This document shows positions 41,376 through 52,990 of a stretch of DNA of 64,000 nt, in pieces. Within the stretch, counting starts at the first letter, position 1. Each line of letters opens with the position of its first letter. A program made the translations under genes and the position numbers. The stretch is from assembly GCA_027569505.1 (NCBI GenBank), contig JAPDFF010000043.1, forward strand, positions 144,577 to 208,576. The letters run 5' to 3'. The notes beneath the pieces are model-generated. The model was not told where the DNA came from. It saw only the letters and a list, made by a program, of their open reading frames with translations, and made no database searches. The DNA comes from Chloridium humicola (Eukaryota; Ascomycota; Sordariomycetes; Chaetosphaeriales; Chaetosphaeriaceae).

Positions 41376-42349
41376 GAGGGACAGCAGCATATTTCCATGA
41401 CTGTCCTTGTTTTGCAGAGTGCATTTCGGCGCATGGAGCGGGCGTTTGTGCGACACCAGCGGTGGGGAGCGGCAACACGGACCACTGCAAGCGTCGTGGG
41501 TGGTTACCAGCGAGATACCATAGAGACATTGGGCCAGCAGGCCTCGGGGTTCAGAACGTCTGTGGGTTTACCAGCGAAGAGCTGTGCGGATTTTGTGCAT
41601 TTCAGTGGATAGGAATAGGAACACCACATCCAGCGACTTTTGTTGGACATGGCCATCTTGGCAACAACACCCATGATCCATGGCTTCCCAGCCCTGTGCA
41701 CTCTCGTTTCTCATTGTCGTCGATGGTTGATTCCGGCACAATAAGCCACATCACTCTTGGAAAGCAGCCAAACCCCCACTGATGGCTGAAACCGTGGCGG
41801 TGGTGCGAAGTAGCGAAAATGCGTTTCGGATGCTTTGAGGGGTTTGTCTTGTCAAGTTCTCATCCTTTGTCTCCGAACTCAACTTCCCGCTTCGGTGTGG
41901 TTCAACTGGGAACAAAAGGGCACCGTGCCTGGATGAATAAATCATGTTGTGTTAATTACCTTTCAGGTCTTTTTCAGGGCCCTTGTCCTCGATCTGGCTT
42001 TGCCCATTGTTTGGGCTCAGAAAAGCTCGGCTCGAAAACAAGTGCATTGTGAACCAAGGAAGCAGCGGACTCCTTTGACACACTCCGAGTCTGGTTCCTA
42101 TAACTTCAACTGTTCAGGCCATGGAGAGAACACTGTTTCTCATTCATACAGATCTGATAAGATCAAGTGCTTTACTCGAGTATTCGGACATCATTTTACC
42201 AAGCTGTGCTTCCATTCGAAGTTTCGACAGGATCGAAACTGAAAGAACAAAAAGAAAAAAGAAAAAAGACGAAAGGGGAAAAAACAAAACAAATCCAGCA
42301 CACAGTTTCTGCCCCGTGAGCCCACGAAATACTCCCCCGCTGCCACACA
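41376..42349. other. Intergenic upstream of GT2 gene
   Basis: 970 bp; a purine-rich stretch (AAAAAGAAAAAAGAAAAAAG-like, about 42249-42290) lies just before the GT2 start, as in a 5' leader. No gene seen. Confidence 0.5.
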
Positions 42350-44317
42350 ATGGCCCCTCAATCAGCGACTTGCTCAAAATCCGACCTCCCAGAGGCAATG
42401 GCCAACCACCCTGTCCCAACACCACAGCATGGGATCAGGGACACCCGCCGGAGGACACTCCGAGCTCTCCTTAATTTTGCTGTCATGTTCGTCGTTGTTG
42501 CTAATTTTTATGCTATCTTCCATTGGCTCGCTGGCGACGATTCCTACCTGTTCTGGTTTCTCTGTCTTTTCACATGGCGATATCTTCGTTTCGTCGTCAA
42601 CCTCGTCGCATTCTGGCGTTATTCTCCCGCGCCCAAACCCCAGGGCACCCCGACTTACTTGCCATCCAGGGACGTCACAGCAATTATTCCGACCGTTGAC
42701 CCTCACCGCGGCGGCTTCACCGAGTGCGTCAGGAGCTGCGCCGAGAACAAGCCGGCCAAGATCATCATCATCACCGCAGGCAACGAGCTCTACGCCCAGG
42801 CCCTCTCCCGCGTGCGCCAGTTCCGACAAGAGTACGAGTCAATCCAGTTCGTCGTCGAGAGGACCCAGATCGCCAGCAAGCGCGAGCAAGTAGCGATGGC
42901 CACACGCCATATCGACACCTGCATCACCGTGCTGCTCGACGACCACGTTTTCTGGGGCCGCCAGTACCTCGAGTCGATGCTCCGCGCCTTTGAAGACCCA
43001 GCAGTCGGTCTGGTCGGAACTAACAAGCGAGTAATCCGGGAGAAGGGGCTGAACATCTGGGGTCGGATCTGGAACATGCTTGGAGCGACGTACCTTTGCC
43101 GCCACAACTTCGAGATCCGCGCCACCAACTCTGTCGACGGCGGTGTATTTGTCGTTTCTGGCAGAACCTGCGCCATTCGCACCGAAATTCTCAAGCACCC
43201 CGAGTTCCTCCCCGGCTACACCAACGAGAGGTTCTTCTTTGGCCTCTTCGGCCCCCTGAACCCGGACGATGACAACTACAACACCCGTTTCGTCGTGCGC
43301 CAGGGCTGGAAGATCAAGATCCAGTACACCGAGGAGACCGTGATGGAGACGACACTCGGGGTTGAATACCCGCTGCACACCAAGTTCCTGGGCCAGTGCC
43401 GGCGCTGGGCGCGCACCACCTGGCGATCCAACATCTGCAGCCTCGTCACAGACCGCACCGTCTGGGCCACCCAACCCTACTGCGTGTACGCTGTGTATCT
43501 GACCTCTCTGACCAACTTTGCTCTCCCCACAGACTCGGCGCTCATGTACCTCCTCGCTCACTCCTCGCTTCACACCCGCAACAGCCTCATCGGCTTGGTA
43601 TGTTGGATTCTTTTCACCAAGACCATCAAGGTGTTTGACTACTTCCGTCGGCACCCGCAAGACATTATCCTGTTCCCCGCCTACGTTGCTTTTGCCTACT
43701 TCCACAGCTTTATCAAGTTCTGGACCCTGCTAACCTTCTGGGACTGCACCTGGAGCGGGCGCCAACTCGAAAACATCAAAGTCAACAGCCTCCCACCCTC
43801 GCAAACCTCATCGACCGCCTTCTCCGGCCGCTCCCGCGGCTCTGTCTCCTCCAACAACACCAAACCTCAACAACACCCCATCTTCGCCCCCTCCCCGACC
43901 TCCTACAACGACAACGACAACGCGCACCTCCCCGCGCTGCGCACTCTCCGCTCCCGAATCGCCGCCCTCCAGGAAAAGCACACGCAGCACATCTCGAACT
44001 ACCAACTACCCCTTCTCTCCGAGCTACAGGCCCTGCGCGAAGGGTTCACGGCGCTGCACCGCGAGCAGGTCGCTGTCAGCGAGAACGAGGACGCGATCCG
44101 TGCTGAGCTGCACAGGGTGGTCGAAAGGGCGGATACGGTGGTGCAGGAGCAGAGGAAGATGATGGAGTTGGGGGAGGAGAGGGATAAGGGGGTGGTGATG
44201 GGCGGGTTGATGGCTGGGTTTGGGGAGGCGGAGGAGAGGTGGAGGGGGTATGTCGCGGGGTTGAATGTCAGTGGGCCGCCGTTGTCGCCGGTGGAAGGGG
44301 TGGCGGCGGTGGTGTAA
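42350..44317 (+). CDS. Family 2 glycosyltransferase, fungal GT2/Cps1-type polysaccharide synthase
   Basis: Intronless, 655 aa. Membrane-embedded processive glycosyltransferase related to hyaluronan and type 3 polysaccharide synthases. Fungal homologues (Cryptococcus Cps1, Zymoseptoria and Fusarium GT2) are needed for the outer cell-wall surface and hyphal growth. Two N-terminal membrane segments (about 40-60 and 66-88) precede the catalytic domain: DVTAIIPTVDPHRGGF, LLDDHVFW with Asp197-198, TNSVDGGVFVVSGRT, NPDDDNYNTR (Asp306-308) and the acceptor/processivity motif QCRRWART (349-356). C-terminal membrane segments follow (CVYAVYLTSLTNFAL, SLIGLVCWILF, DIILFPAYVAFAYF), then a disordered region and a coiled coil (LRSRIAALQEKHTQH...). 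All catalytic residues are present. Confidence 0.93.
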   Translation: MAPQSATCSKSDLPEAMANHPVPTPQHGIRDTRRRTLRALLNFAVMFVVVANFYAIFHWLAGDDSYLFWFLCLFTWRYLRFVVNLVAFWRYSPAPKPQGTPTYLPSRDVTAIIPTVDPHRGGFTECVRSCAENKPAKIIIITAGNELYAQALSRVRQFRQEYESIQFVVERTQIASKREQVAMATRHIDTCITVLLDDHVFWGRQYLESMLRAFEDPAVGLVGTNKRVIREKGLNIWGRIWNMLGATYLCRHNFEIRATNSVDGGVFVVSGRTCAIRTEILKHPEFLPGYTNERFFFGLFGPLNPDDDNYNTRFVVRQGWKIKIQYTEETVMETTLGVEYPLHTKFLGQCRRWARTTWRSNICSLVTDRTVWATQPYCVYAVYLTSLTNFALPTDSALMYLLAHSSLHTRNSLIGLVCWILFTKTIKVFDYFRRHPQDIILFPAYVAFAYFHSFIKFWTLLTFWDCTWSGRQLENIKVNSLPPSQTSSTAFSGRSRGSVSSNNTKPQQHPIFAPSPTSYNDNDNAHLPALRTLRSRIAALQEKHTQHISNYQLPLLSELQALREGFTALHREQVAVSENEDAIRAELHRVVERADTVVQEQRKMMELGEERDKGVVMGGLMAGFGEAEERWRGYVAGLNVSGPPLSPVEGVAAVV

Positions 44318-45254
44318 TGTGAGATGAAGGGGGGTAATGGTGTTCATGAAGGGGAAGGGAGGTGTACGAAAAGGACAGGGGATAGACAAAATTGGGGGAT
44401 GTAATGACTGGAGGGTGTACAAAAAGGCAAGGGATAGACAAAATTGGGGTTGTAATGACCGGAGGGTGTACGAAAAGGACAACGGAACGGATAGACAAGA
44501 TTGGGGACTAGAAAAAGGAGTTCGGCGTTCATGGGATTTGCAGAAAGACAAAAAGATCGGGCAGCGCTCGGTATAATTCAAGGTAGACTGTACAGATAGA
44601 AGTGTCCAAAGATCTCAAGACAGGCACAAGTAATACAAACAAATCACAGACATCATGTTCAGTTTACAGGTTCCGCCTTATTAATTCAGTTATCTCAGGC
44701 TGCCTCCTCAACACAGTGCCAACCAGGCAGAGCAGCCTGCTCCCTGATTAGTATCTACCATCTCGCTCGTTACGAAAACTTCAGCCAATCTTGGCTGCGC
44801 TACTTGAAGTACCTCAATCTCTCGCCTCGTTGGATTCCCAATACCCCTTTCCATGCCACAGGTCCCGACAGTGGGCAGCCTCGAAGATCGGTCGGAACCG
44901 TCCAGGCTGTCGCTGTGTGCCTCAAGGCCAAACCTTTGTCATCTGTGCTGGAGTGACAAAGAACAAGTCAGTCTCTTTCGAGTTTGATGTCATTTGAAAA
45001 AAGGCAACTGCCTCGCCGTCGAATCCCATGCGGCCAAAGACCGAGTTCAGCACCATACAAAGACCACAAAAATGGAGTTAAAAATGGCAACATCTCATCT
45101 AGTATTAGCCCCCATGCAATGCCCAAGCCATTCTCAAACTCCAGATTCATGAATCATCACATTGTCTTCAAGTCCACCAGTTAAACAGGACCAGCGCCTC
45201 CCCATCGTGTACCAATTCCTTTCTCATCAAAGCCTCAGCGGTTCCTCCATAGTG
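44318..45254. other. Convergent spacer with minisatellite
   Basis: Lies between the 3' ends of the GT2 and zinc-cluster genes. Carries the three-copy repeat at its left end, otherwise nothing recognised. Confidence 0.5.
44360..44510. repeat. Minisatellite, three units of about 50 bp
   Basis: Units at 44360-44411, 44412-44462 and 44463-44510. Shared cores are AGGGTGTACRAAAAGG and GATAGACAAAATTGGGG followed in two units by TGTAATGACYGG. The third unit has a small insertion (AACGGAAC). It sits about 40 bp after the GT2 stop codon, so it is likely in its 3' UTR. Confidence 0.9.
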
Positions 45255-47047
45255 TCACACAAAGGCACTAATAGTATCCATACCCATGCCACCCCTCACC
45301 CGCACATGTACATTGACAAGCCCCTGCCCAGGCCCAGCATCATACGGGCGGACAACCCATATCGACCGCCGTTTCTTCTCGCGAGGCTGCGGTTGTTCTG
45401 GGGCGAAGTCCATAACTCTGTCAACCTCGCTGTTTCTTGTCTCAAAGGAGTAGGGCTGTGTGTTGGGCTGACTTTGCCGTGGATATCTCGACTCGGGAGT
45501 TGTCCTTGGTGTAGATGACGCTGGCTGTGCAGTGATTCCTTCCCCGGCAAACCCCATGTTTTCCTGTTCCTCAAACATGGCGAGATATGATTTCGAATTG
45601 CTCGACCAGTCGTCAACCGTCCGCGGCTGGAACTGCTGGATTTCCGGGCATGGTACTGGGACCAGCTGCGGAGGCCTTGGCGCGGGAGGAGGATATGGTG
45701 TCGAAGTTGGAGGGGACCCTTGTGCCGGAGAATGATAATATGGTGCCGATGTCGGTACACCACCACCACCCCACAGCGGAAGCCCCCTCTCCCCCACAAC
45801 CGCTTCCGTCTCCTCGCTCTTAACAACCCGCGGCATCTGCACCCCCCCAAATCCATCCCTCCACCTCCCCTCCTCCCTCTCCAAGCCCGCCACATCAGCC
45901 CACACAAACCCCTCCGCCTTATTCCACCTCGCCACCGCTGTCTCGATGATCCTCTGCTCCACCCCCGTCTCGAACCTGATCCCCAACATCGAGCCGACAA
46001 ATATCAAATGATGCGCCAGCATCTGACACAAGTGCTCCTTCATCGCCAGCCACAGCGTCGGACTCCTTTGGAACTCGGGACTCAGCATCTCGGCGGCTGC
46101 TGATGAAGACGGGAACTCGGGCGAGGCCTGGTAATCCCCCTCCAGCATCGGAGTCGACGAATACCCCACCCCAAGCACGGTTCCCAAAACGAGGAGGAAC
46201 AGCACCTGGCACGACTCGCGGCCGCAGCGGGCGAGAAACTGCGGGGTGAGGATGCGGTCGAGGCGTTTGAGGAGGCTGCAGCCTGATAGTTGGCTCGCGG
46301 CGCAGAGCTCGCGGGGGTTGATACTGGGTTTGCTGGTGGCGTCGCGCCAGCCGGAATGGGCGAGGGATGTGGCGAGGAGGAAGCGGCGAAAGTCGGTGAT
46401 GAGGCCGTCTGTGCTGGTCGTGGTTTCGTCTTCTTGAAACTGGAGGCCCAGCAGGCTGGAACAACATAAGCCGACGATGCTGCCGTTGGGGAGGTTGAAT
46501 GATGGGTCGGTGAGCCAGGAGATCATGGTGTTGTTGAAGGCGGCTGGGTTGAGGGCGAGAGTGAAGTCGGCGGGGGTGGCGATCCTGGCGAGCAGGCCGC
46601 TCATGGTCTGGAGGAGTGTTTCTGTTTGCATGGCTGAAGCTTCTGATGATGTTGGCGAGTCAAAGATGTTGACGTCGACGAACCGCGTCCTCACACAGTA
46701 GGTGAAAGAGAGGACCTTCCGCTCGGAGCCCTTCACGGCTGACTGGAGGCAGGGCTGACAGGGGTTCTCGAGCGAGCACTGGGTGTGTCAAGATGAGAGC
46801 TCAGCGTCGTGTGTGATGGTATGCCAACCTGAATTTTGAGTATCCTGCACCTTAAACAAGCACCCTGGCGTCGAACACCTAAAACCTTCTCCCGCTCTTC
46901 GATGGTGAACCTTGCCCGTGATCGTCGAGGTCGTTCCGAGTCAGCTAGCCGGAAGCAGTGGATGGACTCTGATAGTGAAGGTGAAGGGACGGCGCTGTGG
47001 TTGGGGGTCGGACTCGGACGCGGGCCATCCCGGAGGAGACGGGCCAT
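45255..47047 (-). CDS. Zinc-cluster (Zn2Cys6-like) transcription regulator
   Basis: Exons 46829-47047 and 45255-46778 (intron 46779-46828) give 580 aa. The splice falls inside the zinc cluster and rebuilds ACLRCRILKIQCSLENPCQPC. Cys64, 67, 74, 80 and 83 fit CX2CX6CX5CX2C, but the sixth Cys is Cys101 (SFTYC), 17 residues later instead of 6-8. Before it lies an Arg-rich segment (ERPRRSRARFTIEEREKV). The middle region is helical and fungal-regulator-like (SLLKRLDRILTPQFLARCGRESCQVLFLLVLG, HLCQMLAHHLIFVGSMLGIRFE). The C-terminal 200 residues are Pro/Ser/Gln-rich, as in activation domains. Target genes are unknown; the BNR_4 gene is the upstream neighbour on the same strand. Start at ATG 47047. 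Confidence 0.85.
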
Positions 47048-48061
47048 GGAGATGGTCGTTTAAAAAGGCTCGATGTCTTGAAGGACCCGACGGTCTGGGC
47101 CACAGCTGTGACAGCTCCGGGCTTGCGAGCTGGGGGGACCCCTAGCAACAGCAACAGGCGAGCTGAATGCTGGGGAAGACAGAGACATCTTGGGCCAGAT
47201 CATCTTTGTATGTACCCACTCGTGTGCTCTATCGAAGAGCCGCAGACGGGGCCTGGCGGGCTGATGGTTGCACGGAGGAGAGATTTGGGGTGTTGGAGCA
47301 GGAAATCCTGAAGACGATGCAGGCAACAGCTGGAGTCGAAACAGGAAAGGCGAGGGCCATCACCGAGCTTTCCACAACTGGTTAGCCGTCCTTGGCCGCT
47401 TGAGGCATGGCGTTGCTTGGCGGATCGACCACGCCGCCGCCTCATGCGGCACTTGATGAAATGGTGGGTCCTTGGAGTTGGGCACGGCGACAGATTGTTT
47501 GTTCCTGGACGCAGGCAGCTGAGAAAAGAGCCACAAGGCAGGCTTAAACCCTAACCCGCACTTAGTTCCCAATTTATTTGGCAAGACAGACCTCACCGAA
47601 GCACGGCCCACAGGCATGCATCGTCTGTGGCTCCTTGCTGTCCCTGAATCTTGGGCTCGTCTGCCGCGACCAATCGGAATGCAGGACTCAATCATAGCAA
47701 GCTGAAAAGCGCCCTCAAGTTTTTGTGGGGGGAAATGCCGTTGCCTTTCCTGGAGCTTGGCTGGTCCTTGGCCAGCTGAAAGCCAGCACCACCAACTGAC
47801 CCAACCGCCTGTTTCCGTGTTCTGGAATGCCACGAGCATCAGATTCCACGCCACTGCCAGATCCGTCCGCGTTCCAGATCCAAGACCACCTGCGCGTGGC
47901 TGCGGCTGTCCGCGGCGGCCCATGATGTCCGATGCCTGGACGCCTGGCACACATCGACGGTCGATGGTCCCGCGATTCGGATGGCATTCTTCCGAGGACA
48001 AGCTAAATCTGGTCAGCAATTCCTGGAATCCCATCAACAGGTGGCGGATATGATCTATCCA
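47048..48061. other. Intergenic between zinc-cluster and BNR_4 genes
   Basis: 1 kb. An ORF at 47360-48037 (minus) has no recognisable domain and unlikely composition. Telomere-like AAACCCTAACCC near 47546-47557. No supported gene. Confidence 0.45.
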
Positions 48062-49534
48062 TCACAGCTGGAAATCCAGCACCGCGACCTGTCTCCCGCC
48101 TAGACCTGCCTCTTCCTCAGCCAGCACAAGCACCGACAAGACGCCGTCAACCTCAAGCCTGGCCGAATCCACCAGCGGCTCCCCAGTGAAACCTTGACCG
48201 GCCCAGACCTCGTCGTAGCTGCAATACCCGCTCGCCTTGGACGCCCTCAGAATCCGCAGCTCCGACGCCGCGAAGTCGGGAAGCACGACATACAAATCGC
48301 CGCTCTTGCTCACCGCCAGACGTCCGCGCGCTCTGCCGGGAACGGGTCGTATCGGTCGTTGCGCCCAAGTGCCTGGGGGTTGTCAGCTTCTCTTGTTTTT
48401 CTCTACCACACCCTATGGAAATGATGAGGAGTACTCACCGCTGGGTGACCTGTGATAGTGCTTCCACATCAGCACGCCTCTGACAGTCTCTCTGTTCAAA
48501 ACATGGATGCCACCATCCCGGTCGACAGACTGCGCCTCCTGATTCGAGAGGCCCGAGTTCTTGGGTATACCAAAAGCAACAATCCCCTCACCGTCATTGG
48601 CGACAGTCTGGCCCTTCCTCGAGTCCGCCACGACTTGCCCCGCGCCATTTTTCCAAGTGTATCCCTTGTCGTCGCTGAACGCGTAGCAGATGTCGTGGTT
48701 GTTTTCCGACCCATTCGGCCCGGCCTGCTGCTTGTGCTTCGTGTCCAGAGGGTCGTCCCACCCATCGTAGTGCACGAAGCCGCGGTAAACCCAAGTTACA
48801 TGGAGTCTGCCGTTCCGGTAGTCCATGCCGTGGACGTATGGGTTGCTCTGGATGCCCGTCAGGTGGCACCCCACAAACTCGAACCGCCCGGTGCTGCTAC
48901 TGTAGAGGTACAGGTAGTCGTTACCCAGCCCGGCCTTGCCGTCCCGGAAGGAGCAGAACATGTCGACGCCGAGGAAGCCGAAGCGCGGGTAAGTCACGTA
49001 TCCGAAGTGTTTGTGGGTGGATGGGATGCCGGGGAGGTGGTCTTGGGTCGGCATGAAAAGAGCGGGGGTCCACTCAAAGCTGCTCGGCTCTGTGGCCAGG
49101 CCACGGATAGAGTAGCGGTACCTGAGTCTGGGAGTCGTCAGTATCTCGACCCCCCTAGATCTATCTCTGTGAGACCAAGGGACATCGCTGGCAGCTTACA
49201 CATCGCAGTGGTGGTCGTAGGAGAGATGGATGGTGCCGTCCCCAGGGCAAATGCCCATCTGAACCGTGTTGTGCCCATCGTCTGTCGTCTGCGGGTAGTC
49301 CTCAAGCACCATCACCTCCCACTCGCCCTGAGGCAGCCGTCTCCTGGCCAGGTGAACATAGAGAGGCTCCGATACCGCGTCTGATGCAGCTGATTGGAGG
49401 AAAGTATAGAAGCAACAATACTGCCAGCCACTGAACGACACGATGGCGTCCTGTTGGAAGGAATTGCAATTGATGCTGAACCTGCGTTTGGCAGGATCTC
49501 GTCCCAGGACGCTGATAAAGGGATCCGCGAGCAT
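48062..49534 (-). CDS. BNR_4-repeat beta-propeller protein, possible polysaccharide-active enzyme
   Basis: Exons 49200-49534, 48439-49121 and 48062-48372 (introns 78 and 66 bp) give 442 aa. Family signs: INCNSFQQDAIVSFSGWQYCCFYTF, VHLARRRLPQGEWEVMVLEDY, TTDDGHNTVQMGICPGDGTIHLSYDHHCD, FGYVTYPRFGFLGVD, YLYLYSSSTGRFEFVG, NPYVHGMDYRNGRLHVTWVYR, and HDICYAFSDDKGYTWKNG (an Asp-box-like SDDKGYTW). This matches the BNR_4 propeller family, in which some members act on algal or plant polysaccharides; the activity here is not shown. The first in-frame ATG (49534, MLADPFISVLG) leaves no signal peptide. A stop lies just upstream, so any secretion signal would need another 5' exon, which I could not place. 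The propeller blades look complete. Confidence 0.82.
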
Positions 49535-51198
49535 CTCGGCGCCAGCTTTTCAGCTCCTGTAAGTCAAATCTCACCGTTGGACCTGCTCCCGGGGATTTGG
49601 GACGCGCATCTGCATGACATGCCCGGAAATATCACATCCTCTTGAGTGAGGCTGCACGAAGCCTTGTTCGGCTGCATCTTCCCCAGTTTCCCGAGATGTA
49701 ACTCTGACTCTGTCCACGTGCTTGGCGTGGTCGTCAACGAACCGGTTGTCCGTGTGATGGTCCTTGATTCGTGGAGAAATGGCGGATGGATTAATCCACG
49801 ACAGGGGTCAGCACCTGACCCCCAGTGAACCCCAGGCCCCGGCAGTGTGGGAGACGGACTGGCATCGCTTGTCTGAGCATGCCGGTCAGGTTGGGGAAAT
49901 GCATGGGGATGGACAGACGGAGCGAGCCATTCCTCGCCTGGCTAAATTGGAGCCGTCTCCAGGACACGCCTCAACAGATGCTTGTGATTGGAGAAGGGGA
50001 TCTCCAAACGGCAGCAGAATCCGTGGACAAACCTCACCTGTCGTTGTCGAATGTTGTTGATCATGATGGTTGTGTCGGGGTCGTCCGCGATCGTGGTGAC
50101 TTTCCAAAAGAGAAGCTCTTGTCAAAATCCATGCTTCCACGAGAGATGCGTTTCAAGCGAACGCGGGGCGAGATGGAATGACCGAGGAAATGAACTCAAT
50201 GCTGGACGTTCAAGTTTCAGGTTGTGATGGTGGATGAATGAAGAATGGCTTGGGGGAAACTGGGAAGGCGTGCGGAAAATGCTTGGCGCGTTCCCCAGGG
50301 CCCCTCCCCCGCCTTTTTGGCTCCAGAAACCCCAACTTCGAACCTTGACCTTCCAACCTCCTGCCCGATTACCCCACACATCGCGAACAGGCTAATACGG
50401 ACCGGGCATCCAAGAGCGGCGCGATCTTCAATGCCGCTGTCCTTCTCCGCCTCAGACAGAGTCCCAGTCAATTGCGTCGTGATCAATGTTGCGCTGAGAC
50501 TCCCAGCCCAGCGGCCAGCGCGACGGTCGGGAACCCAGCTGGCCGCAGCTCGATCGACAATGGCCTCCTCCGCACTCAACACTCACTTTGCGTCTTCGGG
50601 GAATTGTACTCTTCGGTCGCAAGACCCGACAGCTTCTGGTCGCCCGTCTTGGCACGGGACAGGACCGTCAAGAAAACCGTTGACGTGCTGCAGGGTGCGT
50701 CCCCGTCCCCCGCCACCGCCTCCTTTTGGTGGAAAAAAGTGGAAAACGGATCGTGGCCTGGGGTTGCTCCCCCTAGCGCCGACATGGCCAGACGATGGAC
50801 GGCACCCGGCTCACTTTCATCCGCCATGACCGTCGCGATGCTCCCTTCTCCGCGACCATCAGCATCCGGCTTGTTTGAAAGGAACACCATCCATCTCCCC
50901 ACCGCCAAGCGTGCCATTGCGCATGGAGTCTCTCCGGGATCGAGACCTGGGGACCCCCCAATCAGACGACGGCACCCAGATTCCCAGAAGGGCGTCGACA
51001 GACCCATGGCTGATATCGCGGAGACGCGGTGCGACTACAAAAAGGCCCGGATTGCTGCTGCCCATGTCTCACTCCTCCCCCGAGTCCCGGCATCTGGGGT
51101 CGTCTCCGCGCTTAATATTCTCGAATCCCCCAGCTCGACTGTGATACCCCCGATCTCACCTGTCACACCACCTACTCGACCCTGACAGGCAGCCCATC
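49535..51198. other. Divergent intergenic region, BNR_4 and MFS genes
   Basis: 1.66 kb. ORFs at 50245-50829 and 50472-51185 have no domain resemblance and overlap each other in different frames. It probably holds two promoters and a possible missed 5' exon of the BNR_4 gene. No repeat or RNA gene seen. Confidence 0.45.
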
Positions 51199-52990
51199 AT
51201 GTCGCTGTCGACGAAGGTATTACGGAAGATCGTGCGGAACGAGGCCATGGCCTCGGATCCGCCCGAGATCTATGGCTGGCGCGTGTATCTGCTTGCATGC
51301 TCGGTGAGTGATGATACCTCAGCCATGTTTATGGAGCAATTGTTGACATGAAATCGTCTCCCAGGCTTGCTTCGGCGCCATGTCGTTCGGTTGGGACTCG
51401 TCCGTCATTGGCGGTGTCATTGTGTTGGACCCCTTCATCAAAGACTTCGGACTCGGCGACCCGAAGTCACCAGCATCAGCAAACCTTGCCGCCAACATCG
51501 TCTCAACCCTTCAAGCCGGCTGTTTTGCTGGTGCCCTGGTCGCCTCGCCCCTGACGGATCGCTTCGGCCGCAAATGGTGCCTTATCGGTGTCTCTCTCAT
51601 CATCATCATTGGCGTCATCATGCAGTCCGCCGCCGGCGGCAACCTGGGCCCCATGTACGCCGGTCGCTTCATCGCCGGTCTCGGTGTCGGCGCCGCCAGT
51701 ACTATCAACCCTATCTACGTCTCCGAGAACGCGCCCCGGGCCATCCGCGGCCTGCTCACCGGCCTGTACCAGCTGTTCATTGTTACGGGTGGCATGATCG
51801 CCTTTTGGATCAACTACTCCGTCAGCATCCACTTCCCCTCCAAGGCCATCATGTACATCTTCCCGCTCGCCATCCAAGCGCTCCCCGCCCTCCTTCTCTG
51901 CCTCTCCATGCTGCTTTGCCAGGAGTCACCCCGCTGGTTGGCCCGTCGTGACCGCTGGGACGAGACTAAGGCCGTGCTCTCGCGCATCCGCAACCTGCCG
52001 CCCACACACGAGTACATCCAGGAGGAGTTCCAAGAAATCCGAGACCAGCTCGAGCACGAGCGCCGCCTCATCGGCGACGCCACCTTCTGGAACCTGCAGC
52101 GCGAGATGTGGACCATCCCAGGCAACCGCCGCCGTGTGCTCATCAGCATCGTCCTCATGATCTGCCAGCAGATGACGGGCACCAACGCCATCAACACCTA
52201 CGCCCCGACCATCTTCAAGAACCTGGGCCTGACGGGCACCTCGACCTCGCTCTTCAGCACCGGTATCTACGGCATTGTTAAGGTCACCAGCTGCATCTGC
52301 TTCCTGCTGTTCATGGCCGACTCGCTCGGCCGCCGCCGCAGTCTGCTGTGGACCTCGATTGCCCAGGGTTTTGCCATGTTCTACATCGGCCTGTACGTGC
52401 GCATCTCGCCGCCCAAGCCCGGCCAGGAGGTGCCGCCCGCCGGCTACGTCGCTCTAGTGTCCATTTTCCTATTTGCTGCGTAAGTATTCCTGGACTCTCT
52501 TTGATACAAAGAACATGACTGACCCCTTTCCTCCAGCTTCTTCCAATTCGGTTGGGGCCCCGCCTGCTGGATCTACGCCAGTGAGATTCCTGCTGCCCGC
52601 CTGCGCTCCCTCAACGTCTCCTATGCCGCCGCCACCCAATGGCTCTTCAACTTCGTCGTCGCCCGCTGCGTGCCCGTGATGCTCGTCACGGTAGGAAGCG
52701 ACGGATATGGGTAAGCTTTCTCCTCACACCCCCACCCTTCCCCCTCTGGAATCCCATACCTAACCCCCTTTCCCCACAGAACATACCTCATCTTCGGCAG
52801 CTTCTGCTTCTCCATGTTCTTGTTCGTCTGGTTCTTCGTGCCCGAGACCAAGGGCATCTCGCTCGAGCACATGGACAAGCTGTTTGGCGTCAGCGACTCG
52901 TCCGAGAAGTCGATCACCACCGAGGAGGAGACCAGGGAGAAGGAGAAGGACAAGGAGGTGCCGCGCGCACGCGAGACAGAGGTCGCTTAG
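51199..52990 (+). CDS. MFS sugar-porter family, quinate-permease-like transporter
   Basis: Exons 51199-51303, 51365-52479, 52537-52710 and 52780-52990 join in frame to 534 aa with 12 expected membrane segments. Starts MSLSTKVLRKIVRNEAMASDPPEIYGWRVYLLACSACFGAMSFGWDSSVIGGV, the N-terminus typical of fungal quinate permeases (QutD, Qa-y). Sugar-porter signatures: DRFGRKW between TM2 and TM3, NAPRAIRGLLTGLYQL, QESPRWLARR at the mid-loop, QQMTGTNAINTYAP, DSLGRRRSLL and PETKGISLEHMDKLFG. The C-terminal tail is charged (EEETREKEKDKE). The QUT/qa cluster partners (dehydroquinase, shikimate enzymes, activator/repressor) are not in this window, so another sugar acid or hexose is possible as substrate. 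Confidence 0.92.

Noticed and set aside
47360..48037. 225-codon minus-strand ORF
   Set aside because: No domain, no splice context, and unnatural composition; treated as chance.
50472..51185. 237-codon plus-strand ORF before the MFS gene
   Set aside because: Overlaps other equally open frames and shows no family resemblance; likely promoter and leader.
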